This document shows, piece after piece, positions 16,688-26,299 of a DNA stretch of 52,763 nt. Below the pieces are notes generated by a model. That model was not told where the DNA came from. It saw only the letters and a list, made by a program, of their open reading frames with translations, and made no database searches. The first letter of the stretch is position 1, and each line of letters starts with the position of its first letter. The translations under genes were made by a program, and so were the position numbers. Origin of the DNA: CAVOJV01 sp963696325 (lineage in GTDB: Bacteria > Pseudomonadota > Gammaproteobacteria > Competibacterales > Competibacteraceae); contig CAVOJV010000060.1 in NCBI GenBank assembly GCA_963696325.1, positions 1 to 52,763 of the forward strand, given 5' to 3'.

Positions 16688-18976
16688 TTACCAGCCGAAT
16701 GGTTCCTCCTTTTGCATCTGCGCCTGCGCCACGGCCATAGCGCTCATGTTGACCAGACCGCGGACGGTGGTCGACTGATTGACCACATGCACCGGCAAGG
16801 CCGCGCCCACCAGAATCGGGCCGATGGAAACGCCTCCGCCCAGCATCTTGACCATATTGAGCGAAATATGGGCGGCGTCCACATTGGGCATGATCAACAG
16901 ATTGGCCTGGCCCTTGAGCCGGGAATCCGGAAAAGTCCCCCGGCGGATCTCTTCGGACAGCGCCAGATCGGCGTGCATTTCGCCTTCCACTTCCAGGGTC
17001 GGCGCCCGCTGGCGCAGGATCTCCAGCGCCGCCTGCATCTTGTGCGCCGAGGGTGAATCGTGGGTGCCGAAATTGGAGCGCGACAGCAGCGCCACCTTGG
17101 GCTTCAGGCCGAACGCCTGCACTTCCTCGGCGGCCAGCAGGGTCATCTCGACGAGTTCCTCGACGGTGGGGTCGGCAGTGACGTGGGAGTCGCAGATGAA
17201 GAAGGTGCCGGTGGGCAGGATCAGCGCGCTCAGCGTGGACACCTCGTGGATGCCTTCCTGTTTGCCGATGATGTCCAGGACATCCCGCAAATGCTCATTG
17301 AAACGTCCGACTGCTCCGCACAGCATGGTGTCGGCGTCTCCCTGCCGGACCGCCAGGGCTGCCGCCACGGTGGGATTCGCGCGGACCACGGTCTTGGCTT
17401 TCTCGATCACGATACCCTTGCGCTTCATGAGCTGATAGTAGTCGCTCCAGTAATTTTGGAACCGCTCATCCTGCAGTATGTTGATCAACTCAAAATCCTT
17501 GCCCGGTCGCATCCGCAAGCCGAGTTCATTGAGACGATCCCCGATGGTTTCCGGACGTCCCACCAGGATGGGATAAGCGATGCCTTCATCGATGACCTGC
17601 TGGGCGGCCTGCAGTACGCGGCGGTCTTCGCCCTCGGCATAGATCAGCCGCTTGGGATGCTGCTTGGCCACGGTGAAAATGGGTTTCATCACCAGGCCGG
17701 ACTTGAACACGAACTCGGTCAGGTGTTCGCGATAGGCGTCAAAATCAATCATCGGCCGGGTGGCCACGCCGGTGTCCATGGCGGCCTGAGCGACCGCGGG
17801 GGCGAGCTGGACGATCAGGCGCGGATCGAAGGGCTTGGGGATCAGATACTCGGGGCCGAAGCGCAAGGTGGTACTGCCATAGGCCTTGGTGACCACCTCG
17901 GAGGGTTCGGCCATGGCGAGCTCGGCGAGCGCCTTCACACAGGCCAGCTTCATGGCCTCGTTGATGGTGGTGGCGCCCACATCCAAGGCGCCACGGAAGA
18001 TGAAGGGGAAGCAGAGGACGTTGTTAACCTGGTTGGGGTAGTCGGAGCGGCCGGTGGCGATGACCGCATCCGGCCTGACCGCCTTGACTTCCTCGGGGAG
18101 GATCTCCGGGGTCGGGTTGGCCAGCGCCAGCACCAACGGTCGCTCGGCCATGCTCGCGACCATGGCGGGTTTCAGGACGCCGCCCGCGGACAGCCCCAGG
18201 AAGATATCAGCGCCCTGGATCGCCTCGGCCAGGGTCCGGGCGCGGGTATCCTGGGCATAGACGGCCTTCCAGCGATCCATGAGTTTCTCGCGGCCCTGGT
18301 AGACCACGCCCTCGATGTCGGTGACGGTGATGTGCGCGCGCGGCAATCCCAGGCTGACCAGCAGGTTGAGGCAGGCCAACGCGGCGGCGCCGGCGCCGGA
18401 GGCGACCAGGCGGACCTTGCTGATGTCCTTGCCGACCACCCGCAGGCCGTTCAGCACCGCCGCCCCCACAATGATCGCCGTGCCGTGCTGGTCGTCGTGG
18501 AGCACGGGGATATGCATCCGCGCGTGGAGCGCCTGCTCGATCTCGAAGCATTCGGGGGCCTTGATGTCTTCCAGATTAATCGCGCCAAACGTCGGTTCCA
18601 GGCGAGCCACCGTCTTGATGAATTCCTCGGGGTCATTTTCGGCGACCTCGATATCGAAGACATCGATGTCGGCGAATTTCTTGAAGAGGACGGCCTTGCC
18701 TTCCATGACGGGTTTGGCGGCGAGCGGGCCGATGGCGCCCAGTCCCAGGACGGCGGTGCCGTTGCTGATGACGGCGACGAGGTTGCCGCGGGCGGTGAGC
18801 CGGGCGGCTTGCTGGGGGTCCTGGACGATGGCCTGGCAGGCGGCGGCCACGCCAGGGGAGTAGGCGAGCGCCAAATCGCGCTGAGTAGCGAGCGGTTTGG
18901 TGGCGACGATGGCCAGCTTGCCTGGCCGGGGCTCACGGTGATATTGCAGCGCGGCCTCTTTAAGATCTTCTGGCAT
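16688..18976 (-). CDS. maeB: NADP-dependent malic enzyme with phosphotransacetylase-like C-terminal domain
   Basis: The enzyme oxidatively decarboxylates malate to pyruvate, making NADPH. At 762 residues it is the long MaeB form: residues 1 to about 430 are malic enzyme (LALAYSPGVAAACQAI with the catalytic Tyr; NLEDIKAPECFEIE and VLHDDQHGTAI with the metal-binding acids; GAGAAALACLNLL for the nucleotide). Residues from about 430 onward form a phosphate acetyltransferase-like domain (RLIYAEGEDRRVLQAAQ, NFGTHDSPSAHKM, LIMPNVDAAHISLNMVK) that in E. coli is regulatory. GGAGG precedes the ATG. The convergent frd genes and this enzyme suggest a C4-dicarboxylate node. Confidence 0.95.
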   Translation of the reverse strand: MPEDLKEAALQYHREPRPGKLAIVATKPLATQRDLALAYSPGVAAACQAIVQDPQQAARLTARGNLVAVISNGTAVLGLGAIGPLAAKPVMEGKAVLFKKFADIDVFDIEVAENDPEEFIKTVARLEPTFGAINLEDIKAPECFEIEQALHARMHIPVLHDDQHGTAIIVGAAVLNGLRVVGKDISKVRLVASGAGAAALACLNLLVSLGLPRAHITVTDIEGVVYQGREKLMDRWKAVYAQDTRARTLAEAIQGADIFLGLSAGGVLKPAMVASMAERPLVLALANPTPEILPEEVKAVRPDAVIATGRSDYPNQVNNVLCFPFIFRGALDVGATTINEAMKLACVKALAELAMAEPSEVVTKAYGSTTLRFGPEYLIPKPFDPRLIVQLAPAVAQAAMDTGVATRPMIDFDAYREHLTEFVFKSGLVMKPIFTVAKQHPKRLIYAEGEDRRVLQAAQQVIDEGIAYPILVGRPETIGDRLNELGLRMRPGKDFELINILQDERFQNYWSDYYQLMKRKGIVIEKAKTVVRANPTVAAALAVRQGDADTMLCGAVGRFNEHLRDVLDIIGKQEGIHEVSTLSALILPTGTFFICDSHVTADPTVEELVEMTLLAAEEVQAFGLKPKVALLSRSNFGTHDSPSAHKMQAALEILRQRAPTLEVEGEMHADLALSEEIRRGTFPDSRLKGQANLLIMPNVDAAHISLNMVKMLGGGVSIGPILVGAALPVHVVNQSTTVRGLVNMSAMAVAQAQMQKEEPFGW

Positions 18977-19009
18977 GGCGTCCTCCTGGGGCAGGTGGTT
19001 ATTGTTTAG

Positions 19010-19121
19010 GAGTTACGCAGACCCTATAACCCCAGCCACGCTCCTTCGAAAGCGGGCGCTGCTTCGCCTTCCTTGCGAAAGGGAAATTGAGGGGGAGATG
19101 GCTCAAGCTGATGCGTAACTC
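19010..19121. mobile_element. Candidate MITE-like element with 10-base inverted repeats
   Basis: GAGTTACGCA at 19010-19019 and its reverse complement TGCGTAACTC at 19112-19121 bound a 112-base stretch with no ORF, in the maeB/DUF349 intergenic space. Its interior (GCTTCGCCTTCCTTGCGAAAG and a G-rich run) looks able to fold. Short non-coding elements with such ends are often non-autonomous transposon derivatives. No target duplication is obvious. Confidence 0.35.
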
Positions 19122-19285
19122 TTATCGTTATGTCATCTAACCATAGCTGCTGAAGCGGCGCTTGCAAACCCGCCATTAAGATTGCCCAAGCCGAATGCGC
19201 GCCAATGCCGCCGGTCCTTCTGCTATTATCGCTAGGAGAGAAGGTATCAAGGCCCGTCCCGAGGCCATACCTAGAACCCATTACC

Positions 19286-22136
19286 ATGATTCTAAGCCGA
19301 TTTTTCAAGCCCAAGTGGCAGCATCCCAATCCCCGGACCCGCAAACAGGCGCTGCAGGCGCTGGCGGCCGAAGACCCGGTACTGGCCGCGGTAGCCCGTC
19401 AGGATAGCGATCCGGAAGTGCGCCGCGCCGCCCTCGCCCGGCTGGCCGAGCCTGGCCTGTTGCGAGAGCGCGCCGCGCAGGACGCCGATGCCGGCGTGCG
19501 GGAATTCGCCGCCACTCGCCTGCGGGAACTCCTGACGGGCAAGGCGCCGGACAGCCCACCATTGCCGGCGCGCCTGGCGGCGCTGCAGGCGCTGGATGCC
19601 GCTACGCTGGAGCATCTCGCTACGCAGGGCAAGGAGCCGGAACTGCGGCTGGCAGTCCTGGCGCGGCTGGAGAATGATGCGCTGCTTGGGGAAATGACCC
19701 TCAACGATCCATCGGCGGAGGTGCGCTTCGCCGCCCTGGAACGAGTGCGTGAACCAGCGACCCTGGAGTATCTCGCCAAGGCCGGCCGCAATCGGGACAA
19801 ACGGGTTACCCGCCGGGTGCGGGAACTCCTGCAGGCTCTGCGGGTGGGGCAACAGCGCGCGGAACGCATAGCCAGCCTGTGCGGCGAGATGGAAGCCCTA
19901 GTCTGGGATGGGGAAAGCGGTCCCAACGCCGCCCGTTACCCCAGGCTCGACAAGGACTGGCAGGCACTGGAAGCGGACGCCGATGCGCACTCGCGGGAGC
20001 GCTACCAGCAGGCGCGGGCGCGTTTTCTGGCACTGCGCCAGGCGAGCGCTGCCAAGCGCGCGGCCAGGTTGCAACGCTGCGCCACCCTGGAGCGCTTGCT
20101 GGAGGATTTACAGACGGAGGTGGAATGGACCGCCGAATTGGGCGCCCGGATTCAACAGACTCTGGCCGCTGCCCAGGCTGATCGGGAACCCTCCGCCAGT
20201 GCGGGCGATGGCGAGGGACGCCGGCTGGAACAACGCTTTGCCCAACTCGTCCAGGCTGGCAAAGACCGCGAGCGCCTCCTGCGGCGCAATCACGAGCGCG
20301 CCGGGCGGCTGCGCGCGTTGTTGCAGCAGGCCGAGGCGCTGCTCGCTCAGCCTACGGAGGTACTGGCGGCGGAGCTCGAGGCCCTGCAGCAGCAGTGGGC
20401 GAGTCTGGAGCGGCCCGAAACCCGGTCCCTGGCGCTGGAACTGCATGCCGGGTTTGACACGGTGCTGGAGCGGCTGCGCAGCCGCCTGCACCGCCAGGTG
20501 GAACAGCGCGGCCAGGAGCTGGCCGACCTCGAGGCGCTGCTCGGCAGTTTGGAACAGGCCCTGGAGGCGGGCGAACTACAACAAGCCATCGGCTTCCATG
20601 AGCGGGCCCGGGACCGTTTGCAGCACACCATCAGCCTGTCTCGCCAGCAGATGACGGCCCTGGGAGAACGTCTGCAGGCCAGCGCTCAAAGCCTGGGTGA
20701 ATTGCGCGGCTGGCGGCGATGGGGAACGCAACAAGCCCGTGAGCACCTCTGCGAGGATGCGGAACGTCTGGTTGGCCTGGCTGACGATCCAGAGGAAATC
20801 ATCCGGCAGATAAAGTACCTGCGCACCCTTTGGAAGTCCCTGGAAGGTGCCGAAGACGCGGCTGCCAGGACGTTGTGGAAACGCTTCGATGGGGCCTGTG
20901 AGCGCGCTTACCAGCCTTTCCAGGCGTATTTCGACGCGCAGGCCAGGGAGCGCGAGGAGAACCTGGCCAAGCGCCAAGTGGTATGCGAACGCCTGGAGCA
21001 GTTCGAGGCGCACACCGACTGGGAGCGCGTGGACTGGCCGGCGGCGGACCGGCTCCAGCGCGAGGCGCAGAACCAGTGGCGCAAGCTGGGAGCGGTGCCG
21101 CGCGCACAGCAAAGGGAGATCGAGCGGCGCTTTGAAAAGGCCCTGCGGCACCTGGATGCCCGCCTGCAGACGGAACGGGAGCGTGAACTGCAACGTCGCC
21201 AGGCGCTGATCGAGCATGTGCTGGCGCAGGCTGCGGGCGGCGATGCGCGGGCGGCGGTGGAGACCGCCAAGCGGGCGCAGGCTGAATGGCACCCCACGGT
21301 CCAAGCCTCACGGCGTGAGGAACAGGCACTGTGGCGGCAATTTCGCGCTGCCTGCGACGCCGTGTTCGCGCGCCGACAGGCCGAGCAACGGGAAGCCGAC
21401 GTCGAGCGACAGATCAATCTGGCGCGTAAGACCGCGCTGTGCGAGGAACTGGAGGGCTTGACTGCCGGGGATAGCGCGGCGTTTGGGGAAGCGCGGACTC
21501 GGGTTCAGGAAGCACAGGCGGTCTGGACGGCGGCGGGGCCGGTGCCAAGGGGAACCTACAAGGCGCTGGAGCAGCGCTTCGCGGCGGCCTGCGAGCGGCT
21601 CGAGGAGTGCGAGCGCGACCGGGGGAAGGCGCAGCGGAAGGAGGAAATGCAGGGCCTGCGCCAGCGGGCGCTGCTGTGCGCCCGGCTCGAGGCCCTGCTG
21701 GAGGGGCAGGAACCAGCGGTAGCGATGGTGGCGGAGGCGCAGCACCAGTGGGCAACTTTGGGGCCGTGGCAAACGGTCTGGACGAAGACCCTCCAGCAGC
21801 GCTTCGATGCAGTCTGTCAGGCGTTGCTCGGCGGGGCGGAGACGCGGCAGTCAGTGGTACAGCGCCTGGAAGCAAATCGAGAACTCAAGCGGACGTTGTG
21901 CCTGCGTATGGAGATCCTGGCGGGTGTGGAATCGCCCGCGGAATTCGCCCAGGCGCGGATGGAACAGCAGATTTCCCGGCTTATCCGACTCGTTGAGCGG
22001 CGGCAATGCCGCGGCGGCAGAAGAGAATGCCAGGGATACCGAAGCCCAGTGGTATCTGGCGGGCCTACTGCCCGCCGCGCTGAACCAGGCGCTGGAGGTG
22101 CGCTTCCAGCGAGCCCTGGCCGCCCTGAATCCCTAG
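19286..22136 (+). CDS. HEAT-repeat and DUF349 multi-repeat protein (frameshifted near the 3' end)
   Basis: The preferred start is ATG 19286 (MILSRFFKPKWQ), a common opening for this family; an upstream in-frame start would add 27 unlikely residues. Residues 1 to about 190 hold HEAT-like repeats (PEVRRAALARLAEPGLLRE, AEVRFAALERVREPATLEY). From about 190 to the end come five or more DUF349 units, long helical coiled-coil segments with W.........R..R..Q.W patterns (QAEWHPTVQASRREEQALW; QAVWTAAGPVPRGTYKALEQ). An extra T near 21,983 shifts the frame; the true C-terminus reads SGGNAAAAEENARDTEAQWY and ends at 22136. The 950-residue protein is predicted cytoplasmic. Function is not known to me. Confidence 0.75.
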
Positions 22137-22142
22137 GCGCAA

Positions 22143-22167
22143 ACCGGCACAAAGCCTCTATGCCGGT
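22143..22167. terminator. Weak hairpin between convergent genes
   Basis: ACCGGCA and TGCCGGT form a 7-pair stem around an 11-base loop between the DUF349 stop and the decarboxylase stop. There is no clear T-run on either strand. Confidence 0.3.
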
Positions 22168-22175
22168 GCCCCTGG

Positions 22176-23408
22176 CTACACCAGCACCTCAACGGGTGGG
22201 GGATGGCTCAAAAAAGCGGTGGGGCTGGCGGTCAGCCCGTAGGCGCCGGACTGCATCACCACGATCAGATCGCCGATATCGGCCCTGGCCAGATCCAGGC
22301 GGTCGGCCAGCACGTCCAACGGCGTGCAGAGAGGCCCCACCACGCTGACAACTTCGCGTTCCGCTCCCAGTACCCGGTTGCCGACCAGCACGGGGAAATT
22401 CTTGCGGATGACCTGGCCGAAATTGCCGGATGCGGCCAGATGATGATGCAGGCCGCCGTCAGTGATCAGAAATACCCGCCCCCGCGACAACTTACGGTCC
22501 ACCACCCGCGCCACATAGATGCCCGCTTCTCCCACCAGGTAACGACCGAGTTCGAGCACCACCTTGACCTGCGGTTGGCAGTCGGCCAGCCGCCCCAGCC
22601 AGCGCTCCAGATTGGCGCCGATGGGGTCCAGGTCCAAAGGTGTATCGCCCGGAAAGTAGGGAATGCCGAAGCCCCCGCCGATGTTGAGGATCCGCGGCGG
22701 GAGTGGCGCGGATTCAGCCAGGCGCAGGGCCAGCTCGAAGGTCTTGTCGTGGGCCTCGGCGATGGTGCTGGCCTTGAGGTTCTGGGAGCCGGTGAAGATG
22801 TGCAAGCCCTGAAAATCCAACTCCAATTCACCGATTCGCCGCAACAGGGCTGGTACCCGCTCGGCGTCCACCCCGAAGGGCTTGGGGCCGCCGCCCATCT
22901 TCATCCCGGCGGTCTTTAGTTCGAAATCCGGGTTGACCCGCACCGCGACCCGCGGCCGGCAGCCCTGCTGCGCGCCCAGGCTGGCGACGCGGGCCAGTTC
23001 AGTCTCGGATTCCAGGTTGATGACGATTCCGGCGGCAATAGCGGCGGCCAGCTCGCGGAGCTGCTTGGCGGGTCCGGCGAAGCTGACCGCCGCGGCTTGC
23101 ATGCCGCTGTCCAGGGCTATCCGCAGTTCGCCCAGGGAAGCCACATCCAGGCCGTCCACCAGAGCGGCGAGATGCTGGACCAGGGCCGGCATGGGGTTGG
23201 CCTTGATGGCGTAGTGGAGGTCGATGGCGGCGGGCAGCTTGTGTCTCAACAGATTCACCCGCTCGCTCACCAGGCGGCGGTCGTAGGCATAGAAGGGAGT
23301 CTGGCCGACCTGTTCGGCCAACCGGGTCAGGGGAATGCCGCCGATATGCAGGCAGTCGCCGAGGATCGGGAACTGCTCGCAGACGTGGCGGGGGGACCGG
23401 GGGGTCAC
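22176..23408 (-). CDS. PLP-dependent decarboxylase, exosortase A system-associated type
   Basis: A DAP/ornithine decarboxylase-like enzyme of about 410 residues. It has the PLP Lys in DLHYAIKANPMPAL, the HIFTGSQNL segment, the Gly-rich ILNIGGGFGIPYFPGD phosphate-binding loop, LELGRYLVGEAGIYVARVV, TDGGLHHHLAASGNFG and, near the end, VVGPLCTPLDVL with the catalytic Cys, then GAYGLTASPTAFLSH. The GG..HHLAASGNFGQ segment is a feature I associate with the exosortase A-linked subfamily rather than true LysA. The assumed start is a GTG overlapping the ligase stop (GTGA), showing tight coupling. The substrate is unknown; a role in exopolysaccharide or PEP-CTERM biology is inferred from context. Confidence 0.8.
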   Translation of the reverse strand: MTPRSPRHVCEQFPILGDCLHIGGIPLTRLAEQVGQTPFYAYDRRLVSERVNLLRHKLPAAIDLHYAIKANPMPALVQHLAALVDGLDVASLGELRIALDSGMQAAAVSFAGPAKQLRELAAAIAAGIVINLESETELARVASLGAQQGCRPRVAVRVNPDFELKTAGMKMGGGPKPFGVDAERVPALLRRIGELELDFQGLHIFTGSQNLKASTIAEAHDKTFELALRLAESAPLPPRILNIGGGFGIPYFPGDTPLDLDPIGANLERWLGRLADCQPQVKVVLELGRYLVGEAGIYVARVVDRKLSRGRVFLITDGGLHHHLAASGNFGQVIRKNFPVLVGNRVLGAEREVVSVVGPLCTPLDVLADRLDLARADIGDLIVVMQSGAYGLTASPTAFLSHPPPVEVLV

Positions 23409-24991
23409 TCTGAGGTCTCCCGAAACAGGTCCGCCAGTTCGCCGGCCAACTGCTTGCGGTCGATCTTGCCGTTGGGATTGCGGGGCAGGGCGGCGCGGGT
23501 AATGACCTGCAAAGGGGTCATGAAATTGGGCAGGTGGCGTTTGCAATGGGCCAACAGCTCGGCGCTGTGGCAATGCTGCCCCAGCGGTTTAATCACGGCC
23601 ACCACTGCCTGGCCCAGCAACGGATGGGGAATGCCCAGTGCCGCCGCCTCGGCGACCAGCCGGCTGCCGTAGAGCACTTCCTCGACCTCGGTGGGGCTGA
23701 CTCGGTAGCCGGAGGTCTTGATCAGGTCATCCTTGCGGCCGATAAAATACAGATAGCCATCCTCGTCCATGCGCACGATATCCCCGGACCAGACCGCCGG
23801 TTCGGCCAGGGTAAGGCCATGCGCCTGGTCCGGCGCCGGCCGGAAGCGTTCGGCGGTCTGCTCAGGGGCGTTCCAGTAACCCAGCGTGACCAGGGAGCCG
23901 CGGTGCACCAGTTCGCCGGGCTCGTTGGGTCCACACCGGCTGCCATCCTCCCGTACCACCATGACTTCGGCGTTGGGTATGGCGCGGCCCATGGAATCCG
24001 GCCGTCGCTCCAGTTCGTCCGGGGGCAGATAGGTGGAGCGGAATGCCTCGGTCAGGCCATACATCAGAAAGATCCGGGTGCTGGGCAGGGACTGGCGCAA
24101 GGCCATCAGAGTAGCGCGGGGCATGGCGCCACCCGAGTTGGTCAGATAGCGCAGGCTTGCCTGGGCCGCGGCCGACCAGGACAGTTGGGCCAACTGTATC
24201 CACAGCGGCGGCACCGCCGCCAGCCCGGTGATGCCCTCGTGCTCGACGGCGGTCAGCACGTCACGGGCCACCAGGTAGTCCATCAGGACGGCGCGCGCCC
24301 CGACAGTAAACGCGGTGGTGAGTTGGCTCAAGCCATAGTCGAAGCTGAAGGGCAGTACCGCCAGCAGGCGGTCGTCGCCGTGGTTGCCCAGATAATCCAC
24401 CACGCTGTCGGCGCCAGCCAGCAGGTTGCGATGCGACAGGACCACGCCCTTGGGTCTACCGGTGCTGCCCGAGGTATAGAGGATGGCCGCCATGTCGATG
24501 TCGATGCCCCGCCGGACCGGGGCGCGCTGGGCCGAGGTTAGCAGCATTTGCCAACTCAGGGTAGGCAACGAAGTGGGCTGCGGATTGGTCATAGCCGCAT
24601 CCACGAGGACCAGCGCATGCAGATCGTGGCAATCCGCCAGCAGCAGCGCCAGCAATTCGGCCCGCTGGTGAGCGGTAATGAGGATCCGCACATTGCAGTC
24701 GCGTAGAATATGGACGACCTGCTCCGGCTTCAGGAGTGGGTTGATGGGGACGAATACCCCGCCCGCCAGAGACGCGCCAAACAGGGCGATGACCGTCTCC
24801 AAGCGCTTGGGCAGGTAGACGGCGACCCGCTCCCCGCGGCTCAGCCCCAGACCCAGCAGGCCCCAGGCTGCGGCTTCGGTGTGCAGGGCCAGACCCTCGT
24901 AACTGAGATTCTCATGGCGATGGCGCAGCGCGATCGCCGCGGGGCGTTGTTCGGCCTGCCGGGCGATCAGATCGTACAGCACGACCGGCAT
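23405..24991 (-). CDS. Acyl-CoA ligase (AMP-forming), exosortase A system-associated type
   Basis: An ANL-family adenylating enzyme, about 528 residues from the ATG at 24991. It carries the P-loop ILYTSGSTGRPKGVVLSH near 180, the FSFDYGLSQL segment, the MYGLTEAFRSTYLPP motif (the T/E gate), VWSGDIVRMDEDGYLYFIGR with the hinge Asp, and the catalytic Lys in NPNGKIDRKQL. TEAFRSTYLPP differs from ordinary fatty acyl-CoA ligases (usually TE...) and is seen in exosortase-linked members as I know them. It sits between an acyltransferase and a PLP decarboxylase, the recurrent set in EpsH/XrtA loci. It probably loads an amino- or fatty-acyl unit, but the acceptor (an acyl carrier protein in many loci) is not adjacent. 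Confidence 0.8.
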   Translation of the reverse strand: MPVVLYDLIARQAEQRPAAIALRHRHENLSYEGLALHTEAAAWGLLGLGLSRGERVAVYLPKRLETVIALFGASLAGGVFVPINPLLKPEQVVHILRDCNVRILITAHQRAELLALLLADCHDLHALVLVDAAMTNPQPTSLPTLSWQMLLTSAQRAPVRRGIDIDMAAILYTSGSTGRPKGVVLSHRNLLAGADSVVDYLGNHGDDRLLAVLPFSFDYGLSQLTTAFTVGARAVLMDYLVARDVLTAVEHEGITGLAAVPPLWIQLAQLSWSAAAQASLRYLTNSGGAMPRATLMALRQSLPSTRIFLMYGLTEAFRSTYLPPDELERRPDSMGRAIPNAEVMVVREDGSRCGPNEPGELVHRGSLVTLGYWNAPEQTAERFRPAPDQAHGLTLAEPAVWSGDIVRMDEDGYLYFIGRKDDLIKTSGYRVSPTEVEEVLYGSRLVAEAAALGIPHPLLGQAVVAVIKPLGQHCHSAELLAHCKRHLPNFMTPLQVITRAALPRNPNGKIDRKQLAGELADLFRETSE

Positions 24992-25144
24992 GCTAGGCGA
25001 TCCACGCCGGCAGGGCATGCCGCGCGCACGCTGAGCGAAACCCGTAGCCGGGATGGCAGACGAAATTCGAGGCAACCCGACCGTCTTGGATTTCGTTTTG
25101 CCGCAGCCCGGCCATCCCGGTCCAGGCGGGGTTTCGCCCGGTGT

Positions 25145-25895
25145 TCAGGCGGCGTTTCTCGTGTTGGCCGGACACAGTTGCTGGCTGATGACCTGGAGCA
25201 GGGCTTGGACTTCTGGCGTAAAGTGGTTGAGTGCGGTTTCCCTGGTCAGCAGGAAAGGCCCGCGCGGGCCGTGGTAATCTACGACCTCGCCCGCTGGCGT
25301 AAAACGAAGACCGTGATGCGAGAGCAGGCTGGCCAGATAGGGTTCCATCATCGCGAAGACAAAGCGGAGTTTGCTGTGTAGGAACAGACTTATGCCGATC
25401 AGGAACAGGCTGACCGGGATAAGCGGAAAGGCATCGCGGCCAGTCTTGGCGCTCTCAACAGGATCGGGAAAGCTGAGGGGCTTGTTCAGGTCGCTTTTGC
25501 GGCGCCGGAACTGAGGGATCACCGCCAAACGGGAGAATTCCCCGAAAACTCCGGCGGTCCATGCTATCGATATCCACCCGGTCGGGGTTCAGGGCGTGCC
25601 GGCAGTAACGTTCGAACGGCAGCGGCAGCGCCGGATCGTCCGGGTGAGGGAGGACCAAGCGCACACAGCCGATAGCGGCGCCGCTCGACCTGTGCATCAA
25701 CAGACCATGCACCGACTGCTCGTCATAATCATCCCGCTCTTTTTGGCCTGGGCAGTTTGCTTCCGGCTCGAATTGAAATTCCTTGCAGTAGACCTGATAA
25801 CGAATCCGGTAAGCGGTTTCCCGCAACTCGGGGGTGGTGGCGAGGACGGCAAAAAAATATTTTGAAAACGTGTTAGTTATTGCATTCTTATCCAT
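25145..25895 (-). CDS. PEP-CTERM/exosortase system-associated acyltransferase (frameshifted)
   Basis: A GNAT-like protein of the autoinducer-synthase fold. The N-terminal half has SKYFFAVLATTPELRETAYR and IRYQVYCKEFQFEP, a very typical YQVY-x-E-F opening, then GAAIGCVRLVLPHP, DIDSMDRRSF. After a one-base shift near 25,520 the second half continues SRLAVIPQFRRRKSD, the SLFLIGISLFLHSKLRFVFA segment, and a C-terminal LTRETALNHFTPEVQALLQV. About 250 residues overall. Two starts are possible: GTG 25901 or ATG 25895, and the ATG is taken. With the ligase and decarboxylase it forms the trio usually found beside exosortase A and polysaccharide genes; no exosortase gene is in this window. Confidence 0.72.
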
Positions 25896-26035
25896 TAGCA
25901 CGTTATCCAGTTGATAATGAAAGTGAGGGAGCGGCAGGCACGCTTAACGCCTGATGTATTGTTACAACTTTATTGTTACGGCTCATAGAATAACCGTCGC
26001 TACGGGTGGCGGCAACTGGCTGAGAAGGTACGCGG

Positions 26036-26263
26036 ATGAGGCACCTGGTTTTGTATTCGACGGTCGGCTGCCACTTGTGCGAAGAGGCGCAAAGGGTGAT
26101 CCAGTTGGCGCTGGGCGTGACCGTCGCGGAGGTGGATATCACTGCCAATGCGTGGTTGCTGGAACGTTACGGCGTGCGTATTCCGGTATTGCGGCGGTTG
26201 GATACGGGGGTGGAGATTGGCTGGCCCTTTGGGCCTGAGCAGGTGCGGGGGTTGCTGGGATAA
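26036..26263 (+). CDS. Glutaredoxin-family protein (DUF836-type)
   Basis: A 75-residue thioredoxin-fold protein with the CxxC redox motif in STVGCHLCEEAQRV (residues 9-22), then VAEVDITANAWLLERYGVRI and the cis-Pro IPVLRR strand before an EIGWPFGPEQVRGLL end. Small proteins of this type with the GCHLC motif are common in gammaproteobacteria as stand-alone genes. Substrate unknown; redox or metal-handling role inferred. GAGAAGG lies 8 bases before the ATG. It converges on the helicase gene and shares the strong hairpin between them. Confidence 0.8.
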   Translation: MRHLVLYSTVGCHLCEEAQRVIQLALGVTVAEVDITANAWLLERYGVRIPVLRRLDTGVEIGWPFGPEQVRGLLG

Positions 26264-26265
26264 AG

Positions 26266-26291
26266 CCAGGGGCGGTGTCAGCCGCCCCTGG
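26266..26291. terminator. Strong bidirectional hairpin
   Basis: CCAGGGGCGG and CCGCCCCTGG form a perfect 10-pair stem with a 6-base loop, between the convergent glutaredoxin-like and helicase genes. Confidence 0.6.
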
Positions 26292-26299
26292 TCAACTGC

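Noticed and set aside
17060..19009. 649-residue open frame antisense to maeB
   Set aside because: Low-complexity Gly/Asp/Gln/His composition, no domain, exactly opposite a fully conserved malic enzyme.
22176..23408. PLP enzyme as diaminopimelate decarboxylase (lysA)
   Set aside because: Coupling with the exosortase-associated ligase and its HHLAASGNFG segment point to the exosortase A-linked subfamily.
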